Assembly: GCA_945957375.1 (NCBI GenBank)
Contig: CAMFKX010000015.1
Coordinates: forward strand, 1-37,494
Source: an uncultured Roseiarcus sp.
Lineage (GTDB): Bacteria > Pseudomonadota > Alphaproteobacteria > Rhizobiales > Beijerinckiaceae
Reading direction: 5' to 3'
DNA: 37,494 nt
The notes beneath the pieces were generated by a model. The model saw only the letters and a program-made list of their open reading frames with translations. It had not been told where the DNA came from and did no database searches. The position numbers were made by a program, and so were the translations under genes. Positions 16,245 to 25,317 of the stretch are shown here, in pieces (the first letter of the stretch is position 1; each line of letters starts with the position of its first letter).

Positions 16245-16487
16245 TTACTTCTTGTCCGAGGTTTTCTCGAGGAACTTGATCGCGTCGCCGACAGTCACGA
16301 TCGTCTCGGCCTGGTCGTCCGGAATCTCGACGCCGAACTCTTCCTCGAAGGCCATCACCAATTCGACCGTGTCGAGCGAATCCGCGCCGAGATCGTCGAT
16401 GAAATTGGCGTTTTCGGTCACCTTGTCGGCTTCCACGCCGAGGTGCTCAACCACGATCTTCTTCACGCGTTCTGCGACATCGCTCAT
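16245..16487 (-). CDS. acpP: Acyl carrier protein, upstream copy
   Basis: An 80-residue acyl carrier protein with Ser37 in [13 protein letters not shown], ending [10 protein letters not shown]. The start is ATG 16487 after AAGGAAG; an in-frame codon at 16535 would add a Pro/Arg-rich leader foreign to the family. Being nearer the likely promoter in the 274-base gap behind it, this copy may be the main cellular ACP, but both keep all features needed for function. A tandem pair inside the fatty-acid cluster is not the usual arrangement, where a single acpP lies between fabG and fabF. Confidence 0.95.
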   Translation of the reverse strand: MSDVAERVKKIVVEHLGVEADKVTENANFIDDLGADSLDTVELVMAFEEEFGVEIPDDQAETIVTVGDAIKFLEKTSDKK

Positions 16488-16714
16488 CGTCAACTTCCTT
16501 TGTGCGTCGGGCCTCTCGCCCGCGTTTGTTCCCATTCCCTGGTCGGCCCCAGGCAGGGCCCGACCGTTCGACCCGCCGCCCCGCGCTTGCCTCGCGGGAG
16601 CGGCTCGAGTTTCTCAGCGGTTACGGTGACGCCGACGCTCGAAAATCCTCCCCGGAGCGTGCTCCACGCCCGGCGACGACCGGGGTCGATAGCATATCTT
16701 TTCCGTGAAGGCGA

Positions 16715-16733
16715 GAGGGCGGCGCCCGCCCTC
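16715..16733 (-). terminator. Hairpin downstream of fabG
   Basis: A perfect 8-base-pair stem (GAGGGCGG, loop CGC, CCGCCCTC) 28 bases past the fabG stop, in the 274-base gap before acpP. No T-run follows. It may partly separate fabD-fabG transcripts from acpP, which usually has its own promoter. Just beyond it on the minus strand lies an AT-rich stretch (AAAAGATATGCTATC) that could contain an acpP promoter, though no convincing -35/-10 pair is seen. Confidence 0.4.
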
Positions 16734-16761
16734 CACAACCGCGCCCCGACGTTCAACCCTT

Positions 16762-17499
16762 TCAGATCATTGCCATTCCGCCGTTTACATGAAGTGTTTG
16801 GCCGGTCACGTAGGCGGCCTCGGCGCTCGCCAGATAGACCGCCGCCGCGCCGATATCGGCGCCGGAGCCGAGTCGTCCGATCGGCACCGAGGCCAGGATC
16901 GCCTCGCGCTGCTTTTCGTTGAGGGCGTCGGTCATCGGGCTTGCGATGAAGCCGGGGGCGATGCAGTTGACCGTAACGCCTCGGGTCGCGACCTCGGCGG
17001 CGAGCGCCTTCGACATGCCGATCATGCCCGCCTTGGCCGCGGCGTAGTTGCCCTGGCCGGGATTGCCGGTGACGCCGACGATCGAGGTGATGTTGACGAT
17101 CCGGCCATAGCGCCGCTTCATCATGCCCCGGAGAGCGGCGCGCGACAGACGGAAGGCGGCGGTCAGGTTGATCGCGAGCACCGCGTCCCACTCGGCGTCC
17201 TTCATGCGCAGGAACAGATTGTCGCGCGTGACGCCGGCATTGTTGACGAGCACGTCGACCCCGCCCATCGCGGCCTCGGCCGCGGGAACGAGCGCCTCGA
17301 CCGAGGCCGTATCGGAAAGGTCGGCGGGGCAGACGTGCGTCCGATCGCCGAGTTCGGCGGCGAGCGCGTCGAGCGCCTCGCGCCGGGTCCCCGACAGCGC
17401 GACGGTGGCGCCCTGCGCATGCAGGGCGCGGGCGATCGCCCCGCCGAGGCCGCCCGAAGCGCCGGTGACGAGCGCGGTCTTGCCGGAGAGATCGAACAC
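16762..17499 (-). CDS. fabG: 3-oxoacyl-ACP reductase FabG
   Basis: A 245-residue SDR enzyme reducing 3-oxoacyl-ACP with NADPH. Motifs: TGASGGLGGAIA, NNAGVTRDNLF, NITSIVGVTGNPGQGNYAAAK (catalytic Ser, Tyr and Lys), NCIAPGFIASPM, and the end TLHVNGGMAMI. It starts with GTG at 17499, only 18 bases after the fabD stop, with no strong ribosome site, so coupling to fabD is likely. Confidence 0.95.
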   Translation of the reverse strand: MFDLSGKTALVTGASGGLGGAIARALHAQGATVALSGTRREALDALAAELGDRTHVCPADLSDTASVEALVPAAEAAMGGVDVLVNNAGVTRDNLFLRMKDAEWDAVLAINLTAAFRLSRAALRGMMKRRYGRIVNITSIVGVTGNPGQGNYAAAKAGMIGMSKALAAEVATRGVTVNCIAPGFIASPMTDALNEKQREAILASVPIGRLGSGADIGAAAVYLASAEAAYVTGQTLHVNGGMAMI

Positions 17500-17517
17500 G
17501 AGGATAGCGCCTTTCGC

Positions 17518-18486
17518 TCAGATTTTGGCGGGATTGGCCGCGGCGAAGGCGGCGATGTCGGCGGGCGTCCCGATGCTCGCGGCGGTCGCGCCCTCGGCGA
17601 TCCGCTTGACCAGCCCGGCGAGCACCTTGCCGGCGCCGATTTCGACGAAGCGCGTCACCCCCTGCCCGGCCATCCAGGCGACGCTTTCGCGCCAGCGCAC
17701 CGTGCCGGTGACCTGTGCGACCAGCCCCTCGCGGATCGCCTCGGGATCGTCGACCGCTTCCGCCTTGACGTTGGCGACGAGCGGCGGGCGCGGCGGAAGG
17801 ATCGTGGCGGTCTTCAGCGCCTCGCGCATCGCCTCCGCGGCCGGCTGCATCAGCGCGCAGTGGAAAGGGGCGGACACCGGCAGCAACAGGGCGCGCTTGG
17901 CGCCGGCGAGTTTTGCGAGCTCCATCGCCCGCTCGACCGCCGCCTTCGTCCCGGAAATGACCACCTGCCCGCCGCCATTGTCGTTGGCGGCCTGGCAGAT
18001 CGCACCTTCGAGATAGAGGTTGCTCGCGGCTTCGGTCGCGATCTTGACCGCCGCGCCGAAATCGAGACCGAGCAGCGCCGCCATTGCGCCCTCGCCGACC
18101 GGGACCGCCTTCTGCATCGCGTCGCCACGCAAGCGCAGCAGGCGCGCAGCGTCTTCGACGGTCAGCGATCCGGCGGCGCACAGCGCCGAATATTCGCCAA
18201 GGGAATGGCCGGCGACGAAGGCCGCGTCGCGCGCGGCGGAAAATCCGGTCTCGGCCTCGAGCGCGGCGAGCGCCGCCATGCTCGTCGCCATCAGCGCCGG
18301 CTGGGCGTTCGCGGTCAGCGTCAGCTCCGCCTCGGGCCCCTCGAACATCAGCGCCGACAGGTTCTGCGACAGGGCGTCGTCGACCCGCCGAAAGATCTCG
18401 CGCGCAGCCGGGAAGGCCTCGGCGAGCGCCTTGCCCATGCCGACCGCCTGCGAACCCTGACCCGGAAACACCAAGGCCGTCTTCAT
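17518..18486 (-). CDS. fabD: Malonyl-CoA:ACP transacylase FabD
   Basis: A 322-residue enzyme that loads malonyl groups onto ACP. It shows FPGQGSQAVGMG at the N-terminus, the nucleophile Ser near 95 in VAGHSLGEYSA, an active-site Arg in LLRLRGDAMQ, and the catalytic His in PVSAPFHCALM. Two ATG codons in tandem (18489 and 18486) follow GGGGGCG; the second is better spaced. It is the first gene of the minus-strand fabD-fabG-acpP-acpP-fabF cluster and diverges from the GT87 gene. Confidence 0.95.
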   Translation of the reverse strand: MKTALVFPGQGSQAVGMGKALAEAFPAAREIFRRVDDALSQNLSALMFEGPEAELTLTANAQPALMATSMAALAALEAETGFSAARDAAFVAGHSLGEYSALCAAGSLTVEDAARLLRLRGDAMQKAVPVGEGAMAALLGLDFGAAVKIATEAASNLYLEGAICQAANDNGGGQVVISGTKAAVERAMELAKLAGAKRALLLPVSAPFHCALMQPAAEAMREALKTATILPPRPPLVANVKAEAVDDPEAIREGLVAQVTGTVRWRESVAWMAGQGVTRFVEIGAGKVLAGLVKRIAEGATAASIGTPADIAAFAAANPAKI

Positions 18487-18511
18487 CATGCGCCCCCGTG
18501 ATGACGGGCGC

Positions 18512-18540
18512 GAAAGACACGGGAAGCCACCCGCTGTCAA
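18512..18540 (-). promoter_or_regulatory. Possible fabD promoter
   Basis: On the minus strand a perfect -35 box TTGACA (18540-18535) is followed after 17 bases by TCTTTC, a poor -10, with the fabD start about 25 bases further on. The -35 overlaps one arm of an inverted repeat (TGTCA, 14 bases, TGACA; 18535-18558) in the fabD/GT87 divergent region, which could be a regulator site. Weak evidence beyond the -35. Confidence 0.3.
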
Positions 18541-18628
18541 GTGAACGTAATGCTGACAACGGCCGCTTCGGGTTGTACGGAATCGGCGGCTGGCGCCGAC
18601 GGCCGCCGCGGCAAGGAGAGTATGCGGC

Positions 18629-19882
18629 ATGCGGGCGGGCTTGACGGCCATCCTTCATTTCCTTCGTGACGCCGACTGGCTGGGGGCGGGGCGGGCGCGG
18701 GCGTACGCGCGCATCTTGCTCGGGGTGACCGTCGTCGTCGCCGTCGCCTGGGTGGCGCTCAGCCGTAACGGCCTCGATCCCGAAGGCAAGCCGGTCGGAA
18801 CCGATTTCGTCAACATCTGGACCGCCTCGAAGCTGGCGCTCGCCGGCGATGCAAGCCTTGCGTGGAGCCCGGCGGCGCACGGAGCCGCGCAGCAGGCGCT
18901 GTTCGGCGGGCGGCTCCGTCACTACACGCCGTTCCTGTACCCTCCGCCCTATCTGCTCGTTTGCCTGCCGCTGGCCGTCCTGCCGTATTTCTGGTCGCTC
19001 GCGCTTTGGCTCGGCGCGACGGGCTACGGCTTCTGGCGGGTCGCTCGCGGATATCTGCCTGACCTCGATCCGACGGCATTCCTCGCTTTCCCGGCGGCGT
19101 TCGTCAACGCGGGGCACGGGCAGAACGGCTTCCTCACCGCCGCGTTGGTCGGCGCGGGGTTCCTCTTTCTCGATTCGCGGCCGGTGATCGCCGGCGCTTG
19201 CTTCGGCGCGATGGCGATCAAGCCGCAACTCGTGGCGCTGCTGCCGTTCGCGCTGCTGTTCGGACGACGCTGGACCGCGCTCGCGACCGCAGCCGTGGCG
19301 GCGGCGGCATTCTGCGGCCTGTCCTACGCCATCCTTGGCGGCTCCGCGTGGTCCGGCTTCTTCCGCGCCAGCGCCCTCTCCGGCGCCGTCCTCGACGCCG
19401 GTCTCGCGGGGTACGAGCGGATGCAGAGCGTGTTCGCCGGCGCGAGGCTTCTCGGCGCGCCGCTCGGCTTCGCCTATGCCCTGCAGGGCTTTGCAGCGCT
19501 CGCGGCGCTCGCCGTGCTGTTCCCTGTCGCGCGTCGCGGCGCGCCAGGGCCGGCGCTGGGGGCTGCGACGGTCTGCGCCTGCCTGCTCGCGAGTCCTTTC
19601 CTGTTCGACTACGACCTGACGCTGCTGGCGGTTCCGCTCGTGGTCGGGCTCCGCGCCGGTCGGCGCACCGGCTTCCTGCCCTGGGAGAAATGCGTCTTGT
19701 TCGCGGCCTACCTCCTGCCGCTGCTGTCCCGGACGATCGCCGGCGCGGTCGGCCTGCCGCTCGCGCCGCTGACGATCGCCGCGCTCTTCGCCATCACGGT
19801 CCGTCGGGGGCTGAAGCCGGCGGTCGAAAGCGAGGCGACGCCGTCTTGCATTCCCCTCTCGCCCGTCGGGAGACGACCATGA
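18629..19882 (+). CDS. Polytopic membrane glycosyltransferase, GT87 / DUF2029 family
   Basis: A 417-residue protein with about nine to ten membrane helices. The first periplasmic loop holds GTDFVNIWTASKLALAG and YTPFLYPPPYLL, the pattern of GT87 (DUF2029) mannosyltransferase-like proteins that use a polyprenyl-phosphate sugar donor. The Asp in GTDF is the likely catalytic residue by family analogy. AAGGAGA precedes the ATG. The stop overlaps the next start (ATGA), so it is translated with the Cys-cluster protein. The acceptor is unknown; no polysaccharide cluster surrounds it. Confidence 0.85.
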   Translation: MRAGLTAILHFLRDADWLGAGRARAYARILLGVTVVVAVAWVALSRNGLDPEGKPVGTDFVNIWTASKLALAGDASLAWSPAAHGAAQQALFGGRLRHYTPFLYPPPYLLVCLPLAVLPYFWSLALWLGATGYGFWRVARGYLPDLDPTAFLAFPAAFVNAGHGQNGFLTAALVGAGFLFLDSRPVIAGACFGAMAIKPQLVALLPFALLFGRRWTALATAAVAAAAFCGLSYAILGGSAWSGFFRASALSGAVLDAGLAGYERMQSVFAGARLLGAPLGFAYALQGFAALAALAVLFPVARRGAPGPALGAATVCACLLASPFLFDYDLTLLAVPLVVGLRAGRRTGFLPWEKCVLFAAYLLPLLSRTIAGAVGLPLAPLTIAALFAITVRRGLKPAVESEATPSCIPLSPVGRRP

Positions 19883-20292
19883 CCGCCGCGCTCGGCAAGT
19901 CCTGCGGAGCCTGTACGATGTGCTGCTCGGCGCTCGAGATCGTCGAACTGAAGAAGCCGGCCGGGCGGATGTGCGGCGACTGTCGGGCGGGCCGCTGCGC
20001 GATCTACCCCGACCGCCCGCAGATCTGCCGTGACTTCGAATGCGAATGGCTGACGAGCCGCAACCTCGCCCCGCCGTTCCGGCCCGACCGGGTCGGCGCG
20101 ATCCTGATGGAGGATCCGGACAGCGACGAATATTGGGCGGTCTGTCCGCCGGCGAAGCCGATGGCCTGGCGACATCCGCGCCTGTTCGCCCATCTGCTCG
20201 CGGTGGCGAAGTCGGGGCGGACGGTGGTCGCCAAGGCGGGGCTTCAATCGTGGCGCGTGTTCGCCTCGGGTGACTGGGGGCCGAGCGTCTAG
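19879..20292 (+). CDS. YkgJ-like Cys-cluster protein
   Basis: A 137-residue soluble protein with nine Cys within residues 9-55: SCGACTMCCS, MCGDCRAGRCAIY and RPQICRDFECEWL. This fits the YkgJ/UPF0153-type zinc- or iron-chelating domain (PF03692), in which a Cys cluster binds metal. No enzymatic activity is established for the family. It begins inside the GT87 stop codon (ATGA), so the two are one transcription unit. The 171 bases after its stop contain an AT-rich stretch (about 20298-20335) and then the glnB leader. I found no NtrC or sigma-54 site there. Confidence 0.8.
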   Translation: MTAALGKSCGACTMCCSALEIVELKKPAGRMCGDCRAGRCAIYPDRPQICRDFECEWLTSRNLAPPFRPDRVGAILMEDPDSDEYWAVCPPAKPMAWRHPRLFAHLLAVAKSGRTVVAKAGLQSWRVFASGDWGPSV

Positions 20293-20367
20293 ACCGCCCA
20301 AAAATAAAGCAAAGGCGCCTAAATTTCGATCTGTCTGGTCTTTCCGGCCCGGACCCCGCTGCTCTGA

Positions 20368-20802
<435 letters not shown>

Positions 20803-20889
20803 CTGGGTCGAAGGCGATTTCCAGGGCTACCCGTCGCGGGCGCGGCGGGCGGGAACAAACGAGACTTCTATCGTAAGGAAAGGGTTATC

Positions 20890-22299
20890 ATGAAATCCGC
20901 CAAGGATGTCCTGAAGGCGATCAAGGACAACGACGTCAAATATGTCGACCTGCGTTTCACCGATCCGCGCGGCAAGTGGCAGCACGTAACCTTCGACCAG
21001 TCGCTGATCGACGAGGAGGCGTTCGCCGAGGGCCTGATGTTCGACGGCTCGTCCATCGCCGGCTGGAAGGCGATCAACGAATCCGACATGACGCTGATGC
21101 CCGACCCGTCCTCGGCGTGCATGGATCCGTTCTTCGCCGCCTCGACCATGATCCTCAACTGCGACATTCTCGATCCGGCGAGCGGCCAGCCCTACAACCG
21201 CGATCCGCGCGGCATCGCCAAGAAGGCCGAGGCCTATCTCAAGTCGACCGGCATCGGCGACACCTGCTACGTCGGCCCGGAAGCCGAGTTCTTCGTGTTC
21301 GACGACGTCCGCTTCGCCGCCGAGCCGTACAACACCGGCTTCCAGCTCGACCACGCCGAACTGCCGATCAACAGCGACACGCCCTACGAGGGCGGCAATC
21401 TCGGCCACCGCGTCCGCACCAAGGGCGGCTATTTCCCGGTCCCGCCGATCGACTCGGCCCAGGACATGCGCGGCGAAATGCTGGCCGCGATGGCGCAGAT
21501 GGGCGCCGTCGTCGAGAAGCACCATCACGAGGTGGCTTCCGCCCAGCACGAGCTCGGCCTCAAGTTCGGCACGCTGACGACGATGGCCGACCACATGCAG
21601 GTCTACAAGTACTGCATCCACATGGTCGCCCAGAGCTACGGCAAGACCGCCACCTTCATGCCGAAGCCGATTTTCGGCGACAATGGATCGGGCATGCACG
21701 TCCACCAGTCGATCTGGAAGGGCGGCAAGCCGGTCATGGCCGGCAACCTCTACGCCGACCTCAGCCAGGAATGCCTCTACTACATCGGCGGCATCATCAA
21801 GCACGCCAAGGCGCTCAACGGCTTCACCAACCCGTCGACCAACAGCTACAAGCGCCTGGTTCCGGGCTACGAGGCGCCGGTGCTGCTCGCCTATTCGGCG
21901 CGCAACCGCTCTGCCTCGTGCCGTATTCCGTGGACGTCGAACCCGAAGGCCAAGCGCGTCGAGGTCCGCTTCCCCGACCCGACCGCCAATCCGTATCTCG
22001 CCTTCGCGGCGATGCTGATGGCCGGCCTCGACGGCATCAAGAACAAGATCGATCCCGGCGCGGCGATGGACAAGGACCTGTACGACCTGCCGCCGAAGGA
22101 GCTCAAGAAGATCCCGACCGTGTGCGGCTCGCTGCGCGAGGCGCTCAGCAGCCTCGACAAGGACCGCGCCTTCCTCAAGGCGGGCGACGTGTTCAACGAC
22201 GACTTCATCGACAGCTACATCGAGCTCAAGATGCAGGACGTCTTCCGCTTCGAAATGACGCCGCACCCGGTGGAATTCGACATGTACTATTCCTACTGA
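20890..22299 (+). CDS. glnA: Glutamine synthetase type I
   Basis: A 469-residue class I glutamine synthetase that makes glutamine from glutamate, ammonia and ATP as a dodecamer. Motifs: FDGSSIAGW (ammonia/ATP site), GPEAEFF (metal ligands), [12 protein letters not shown] (ATP loop), and the adenylylation Tyr in [11 protein letters not shown], so activity should be controlled by GlnE. AAGGAAAGGG precedes the ATG. It is co-oriented with glnB and ends before a strong intrinsic terminator. Confidence 0.97.
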   Translation: MKSAKDVLKAIKDNDVKYVDLRFTDPRGKWQHVTFDQSLIDEEAFAEGLMFDGSSIAGWKAINESDMTLMPDPSSACMDPFFAASTMILNCDILDPASGQPYNRDPRGIAKKAEAYLKSTGIGDTCYVGPEAEFFVFDDVRFAAEPYNTGFQLDHAELPINSDTPYEGGNLGHRVRTKGGYFPVPPIDSAQDMRGEMLAAMAQMGAVVEKHHHEVASAQHELGLKFGTLTTMADHMQVYKYCIHMVAQSYGKTATFMPKPIFGDNGSGMHVHQSIWKGGKPVMAGNLYADLSQECLYYIGGIIKHAKALNGFTNPSTNSYKRLVPGYEAPVLLAYSARNRSASCRIPWTSNPKAKRVEVRFPDPTANPYLAFAAMLMAGLDGIKNKIDPGAAMDKDLYDLPPKELKKIPTVCGSLREALSSLDKDRAFLKAGDVFNDDFIDSYIELKMQDVFRFEMTPHPVEFDMYYSY

Positions 22300-22320
22300 G
22301 GCGGTCGCCTCGGATCGGGA

Positions 22321-22346
22321 AAGGGCGGCCTTCGGGCCGCCCTTTT
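22321..22346 (+). terminator. Intrinsic terminator of glnBA
   Basis: A perfect 10-base-pair stem (AAGGGCGGCC / GGCCGCCCTT) closed by a TTCG tetraloop and ending in a T-run (TTTT overlapping the stem). It lies 22 bases beyond the glnA stop. This is the only textbook rho-independent terminator in the window. Confidence 0.92.
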
Positions 22347-22411
22347 GCGTTTCGGTGTCCAGCTGGCGGCGGCCCTTGCCTGATGGGGCCATGACATGCG
22401 TAGGATTTCGC

Positions 22412-23851
22412 ATGCAACCGGACCCGAAGAACGCGTTACTCGAGCTCGACGCGGTTGAATTGCGCGACCGGATTGCGGCCGGAAAGTTGTCGTGCCGCGA
22501 ACTCATGTCGGAGACGCTTGACCGGATCGAGGCGGCGAACCCCGTCTACAACGCCGTCGTCGCGCTCAGGGACCGGGACGATCTGCTCGCCGAGGCCCGA
22601 CGCGCGGACGAGATCCATCCCGGCGGACCCCTGTTCGGGCTTCCGATGGCGATCAAGGATCTGGCGGCGGCGCGCGGGCTGCCGATGACCAGGGGCTCTC
22701 CTCTGCTCAGGGACTTCATCCCGGCCGAGGACTCGATTTTCGTCGAGCGCCTGCGCAAGGCCGGAGCGCTCATCGTCGGCAAGACCAACACGCCGGAATT
22801 CGGCCTCGGCTCCCAAACCTACAATCCGGTTTATGGCGCGACCCGCAACGCCTATGATCCGTCGCTGACGGCCGGCGGAAGCAGCGGCGGGGCGGCTGTG
22901 GCGCTCGCGCTGCGGATGCTGGCGCTCGCCGACGGATCCGACTACGGCGGCAGCCTGCGCAACCCGGCGGGCTGGAACAACGTCTATGGCTTGCGCCCGT
23001 CGATCGGGCGGGTGCCGAACGACGGGCTCGAACCGTTTCTGCCGTCGATGGGCGTCAACGGGCCGATGGCGCGCAACCCGACCGACCTCGCCCTGCTCCT
23101 GTCCGTCATGGCGGGCTACGACGCCCGCGAGCCGCTCTCGATTGCTGAAGACGGGCGCGCTTTCGCCGGGTCGCTCGCCGGCGACCCGAAGGGCGTCCGG
23201 CTCGCCTGGGCGGGCGACTGGCGGGGGGAGCTGCCCTGCGAGCCCGGGGTGCTCGCCGTCTGCGAACAGGCGCTCGGCGTGTTCGCGTCGATCGGCTGCG
23301 TCGTCGACGCCGCCGTCCCGGACGTCTCGATCGACGAGCTGTTCGAGGCCTGGGCGACGCTGCGCAGCTGGCAGGTCGGGTCCGCCCTGCTGCCGTTCTG
23401 GAGCGACCCGGCCGCCCGCCGCCAACTCAAGCCGGAAGCGCAGTGGGAGGTGGAGCGCGGGGCGAGGCTTTCGGCGTTCGAGGTCTCGGCGGCCGCGGCC
23501 GTGCGCGCGCGGTTCAGTCATGCGCTCGCCGCCTTCTTCGAGCGCTTCGACTTCCTGGTCCTGCCGACGGCGCAGGTCTTTCCCTTCGCGGTCGAGCAGC
23601 CGTGGCCAGCCGAAATCGCCGGCCGCCGGATGGCGAGCTACCACGAGTGGATGAAATGCGTCGTGCCCGGAACAATGGGCGGCGGCCCGACGCTCGCCGC
23701 GCCCGCGGGATTCGACTCGCGCGGCCGTCCGATGGGCCTGCAGATCCTCGGCCGCAACCGCGACGAGATCGGCTGCCTGAGGCTCGCCTGGGCGTATCAC
23801 GAGGCGGCGCGACCGGATCGACGGCGGCCGCCGCGAAAAGAGGACGCCTAA
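22412..23851 (+). CDS. Amidase-signature hydrolase (cytoplasmic)
   Basis: A 479-residue amidase-signature enzyme that cleaves a C-N amide bond. The Ser-cisSer-Lys triad has canonical spacing: Lys82 (PMAIKDLAA), Ser157 (TAGGSSGGAAVAL) and Ser181 (GSDYGGSLRNPA). No signal peptide is seen. Start ATG 22412 is preferred (TAGGAT six bases ahead); ATG 22391 is possible. The substrate is not evident; the family includes enzymes for aryl/acyl amides, glutamyl-tRNA and oligoamides. It lies just after the glnBA terminator and has its own transcript or reads alone. It differs from the second amidase at 26760, which is exported. Confidence 0.88.
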   Translation: MQPDPKNALLELDAVELRDRIAAGKLSCRELMSETLDRIEAANPVYNAVVALRDRDDLLAEARRADEIHPGGPLFGLPMAIKDLAAARGLPMTRGSPLLRDFIPAEDSIFVERLRKAGALIVGKTNTPEFGLGSQTYNPVYGATRNAYDPSLTAGGSSGGAAVALALRMLALADGSDYGGSLRNPAGWNNVYGLRPSIGRVPNDGLEPFLPSMGVNGPMARNPTDLALLLSVMAGYDAREPLSIAEDGRAFAGSLAGDPKGVRLAWAGDWRGELPCEPGVLAVCEQALGVFASIGCVVDAAVPDVSIDELFEAWATLRSWQVGSALLPFWSDPAARRQLKPEAQWEVERGARLSAFEVSAAAAVRARFSHALAAFFERFDFLVLPTAQVFPFAVEQPWPAEIAGRRMASYHEWMKCVVPGTMGGGPTLAAPAGFDSRGRPMGLQILGRNRDEIGCLRLAWAYHEAARPDRRRPPRKEDA

Positions 23852-24087
23852 GCGAGCTTCGGCCTCGCGGCGAGCCGCGTGATCGACTGCGTCGAGAGGG
23901 GCTCGCATCCCAGAGGAATCCGTCGTGGAAGGCCTCGACTTCTCCTGCAGGAGGCGGAGCCTGCGAAGTCGCCGCTCCACCGCGTCGCCCAGCCTGACGA
24001 CGGGTGCGTCGAGCAGAAGGTCGAAATTCTCCGGCAGCTTTCCGTTGCGCTTTCGAGATCGTGCGGACCCGGCCAGACGGTCGGAGA

Positions 24088-24208
24088 GCCGCGGCCGCGT
24101 CGGGTCGTACGCGTTGCGTGACTGCGCCTTGAGCTTCGAAAGGCCATTGCAGCCGAGACAGCGGAGGAACCGGCTGACCGTCATCGAGCTCACGCCCGCC
24201 CGCGCGGG
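24088..24208 (-). pseudogene. Decayed IS481-type transposase fragment
   Basis: A short minus-strand reading gives AGVSSMTVSRFLR, then LGCNGLSKLKA and AYDPTRPRL. This lines up with the helix-turn-helix end of IS481-family transposases, of the form TVSRVLRRLGLNRLSxLEP followed by RRYERERPGEL. The DDE catalytic domain is absent, the sequence continues into unrelated frame, and no terminal inverted repeats were found, so this would be an old remnant. A LacI-type helix-turn-helix (GVSxMTVSR) is an alternative for the first part, but the LSKLKA...AYDPTRP continuation favours IS481. Moderate confidence. Confidence 0.4.
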
Positions 24209-24313
24209 ACGATCGACCCGCGGGTTCGGGTCCCGGCGCTTTTTGGACTATGGCCTGCCGAATCCGGCTGCGCGAATTTGCCGCGACGTTTCCGTTTGCG
24301 GTTAGCGCTCACC

Positions 24314-24353
24314 AACATTTAGGATAGATCTATAACGCGTAGAAATAAATGTT
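24314..24353. promoter_or_regulatory. AT-rich nested dyad and possible promoter before the plus-strand block
   Basis: An 8-base inverted repeat (AACATTTA at 24314, TAAATGTT at 24346) encloses a perfect 10-base palindrome ATAGATCTAT (24324-24333) and a -10-like TATAAC (24331-24336). The -35 (CTCACC) is poor, so an activator may be needed. It stands 25 bases before the first gene of the 24378-37494 block and is strikingly AT-rich for this genome. A regulated promoter is inferred; the regulator is unknown. Confidence 0.45.
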
Positions 24354-24377
24354 CGCCTTGGAACTTGGCTGTTGTCG

Positions 24378-25247
24378 ATGAAGACTCCCCGCCACCTCGG
24401 ATTGCTCGCCGTGGTCTGGCTGGCGTTCTGCGCCCTGATGGCGAGCGCGGCGCCGTCTGGGGCGCAGACCGTCCAGCCGGCCAGAGAGCCGTTGGTCGGC
24501 GACGACGCGAAGGCGGAGAGCGACAGCGAGCTTGCGAGGCAACTCCAGAACCCGGTCGGCGACCTGATCAGCCTCCCGATCCAGAACAACGTCAATTTCG
24601 GCTACGGTCCGCACAGCGGAACGCAGAACGTCCTCCAGTTGCAACCGGTCGTGCCGTTTCACATCACCGACGACTGGAACCTCATCACCCGCACCGTCAT
24701 TCCCGTCGTCTGGAACCCGGACTCCTCGCCAGCTCCGACCGTGCCGGTCGGAACTGCGCCGACCCAGTTCACCGCTTTCCTGTCGCCCAAGCATCCCGTC
24801 AACGGGTTTGTGTGGGGCGCCGGCCCGATCCTGCAGATTCCGACCCTCAGCTCGACGACGCTCGGCTCGAGCGTCTGGGGCGGCGGTCCGAGCGCGGTCG
24901 TCGTCTGGTCGGGCGGCCCCTGGGTCGCCGGGGCGCTCGCCAACGCGGTGTGGTCGCTCGGCGGAACGCGCGGGGTCGCGGGCAACAGCTACGAGACGTT
25001 TCTCGTCAACCCGTTCGCCGCCTACAATTTCGACGACGGATGGTATGTCACGACCGCTCCCAACATCATCGCGAACTGGCAGGCGACGGGGACGAAATGG
25101 ACTGTGCCGCTCGGCGGCGGCGGCGGGCGGACGTTTCGCATCGGGTCATTGCCCGTCGATCTGGCGGTCAGCGCCTACTACAACGTCGTGAGGCCTGAAT
25201 TCGGTCCGCGCTGGCAGTTGAGCACCGCGCTCACGTTCGTGTTCTGA
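24378..25247 (+). CDS. Outer-membrane channel-like protein (often annotated neuromedin U / transporter)
   Basis: A 289-residue exported protein. The signal peptide (MKTPRHLGLLAVVWLAFCAL... cleaved after SGAQ) is followed by LARQLQNPVGDLISLPIQNN and alternating strands such as DDWNLITRTVIPVVW, WGAGPILQIPT and DGWYVTTAPNIIANWQ, ending TALTFVF. A C-terminal Phe and this strand pattern indicate an outer-membrane beta-barrel. The family is widely annotated as neuromedin U or putative transporter; no transported compound is known. ATG 24378 is chosen over TTG 24372. It heads the plus-strand block containing exported hydrolases, so it may admit or release their substrate; that is inference. Confidence 0.8.
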   Translation: MKTPRHLGLLAVVWLAFCALMASAAPSGAQTVQPAREPLVGDDAKAESDSELARQLQNPVGDLISLPIQNNVNFGYGPHSGTQNVLQLQPVVPFHITDDWNLITRTVIPVVWNPDSSPAPTVPVGTAPTQFTAFLSPKHPVNGFVWGAGPILQIPTLSSTTLGSSVWGGGPSAVVVWSGGPWVAGALANAVWSLGGTRGVAGNSYETFLVNPFAAYNFDDGWYVTTAPNIIANWQATGTKWTVPLGGGGGRTFRIGSLPVDLAVSAYYNVVRPEFGPRWQLSTALTFVF

Positions 25248-25317
25248 GGTTCGGATGGGAGCGCCTTTTGGGCGGACCCGGGCGCCAACTCCGTGCGGGC
25301 AAGGACAGGAGGTCAAG

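Larger units (their letters stand above)
23852..24377. other. Gap of about 525 bases without an intact gene
   Basis: No reading frame here gives a plausible complete protein on either strand. The part at 24088-24208 resembles a decayed IS481-type transposase (listed separately). Positions 24301-24360 form an AT-rich island unlike the GC-rich surroundings, with dyads and a TATAAC box. The remaining 23852-24087 is GC-rich sequence in which I recognise nothing. Confidence 0.6.

Noticed and set aside
16490-19228. A 912-codon minus-strand open frame across fabG, fabD and the start of the GT87 gene
   Set aside because: Very Arg/Gly-rich shadow of three real genes on both strands; long stop-free frames are expected at this GC content.
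22436-24193. A 585-codon minus-strand frame antisense to the first amidase
   Set aside because: Only its first 35 or so residues look like protein (the IS481-type scrap); the rest is shadow of the amidase.
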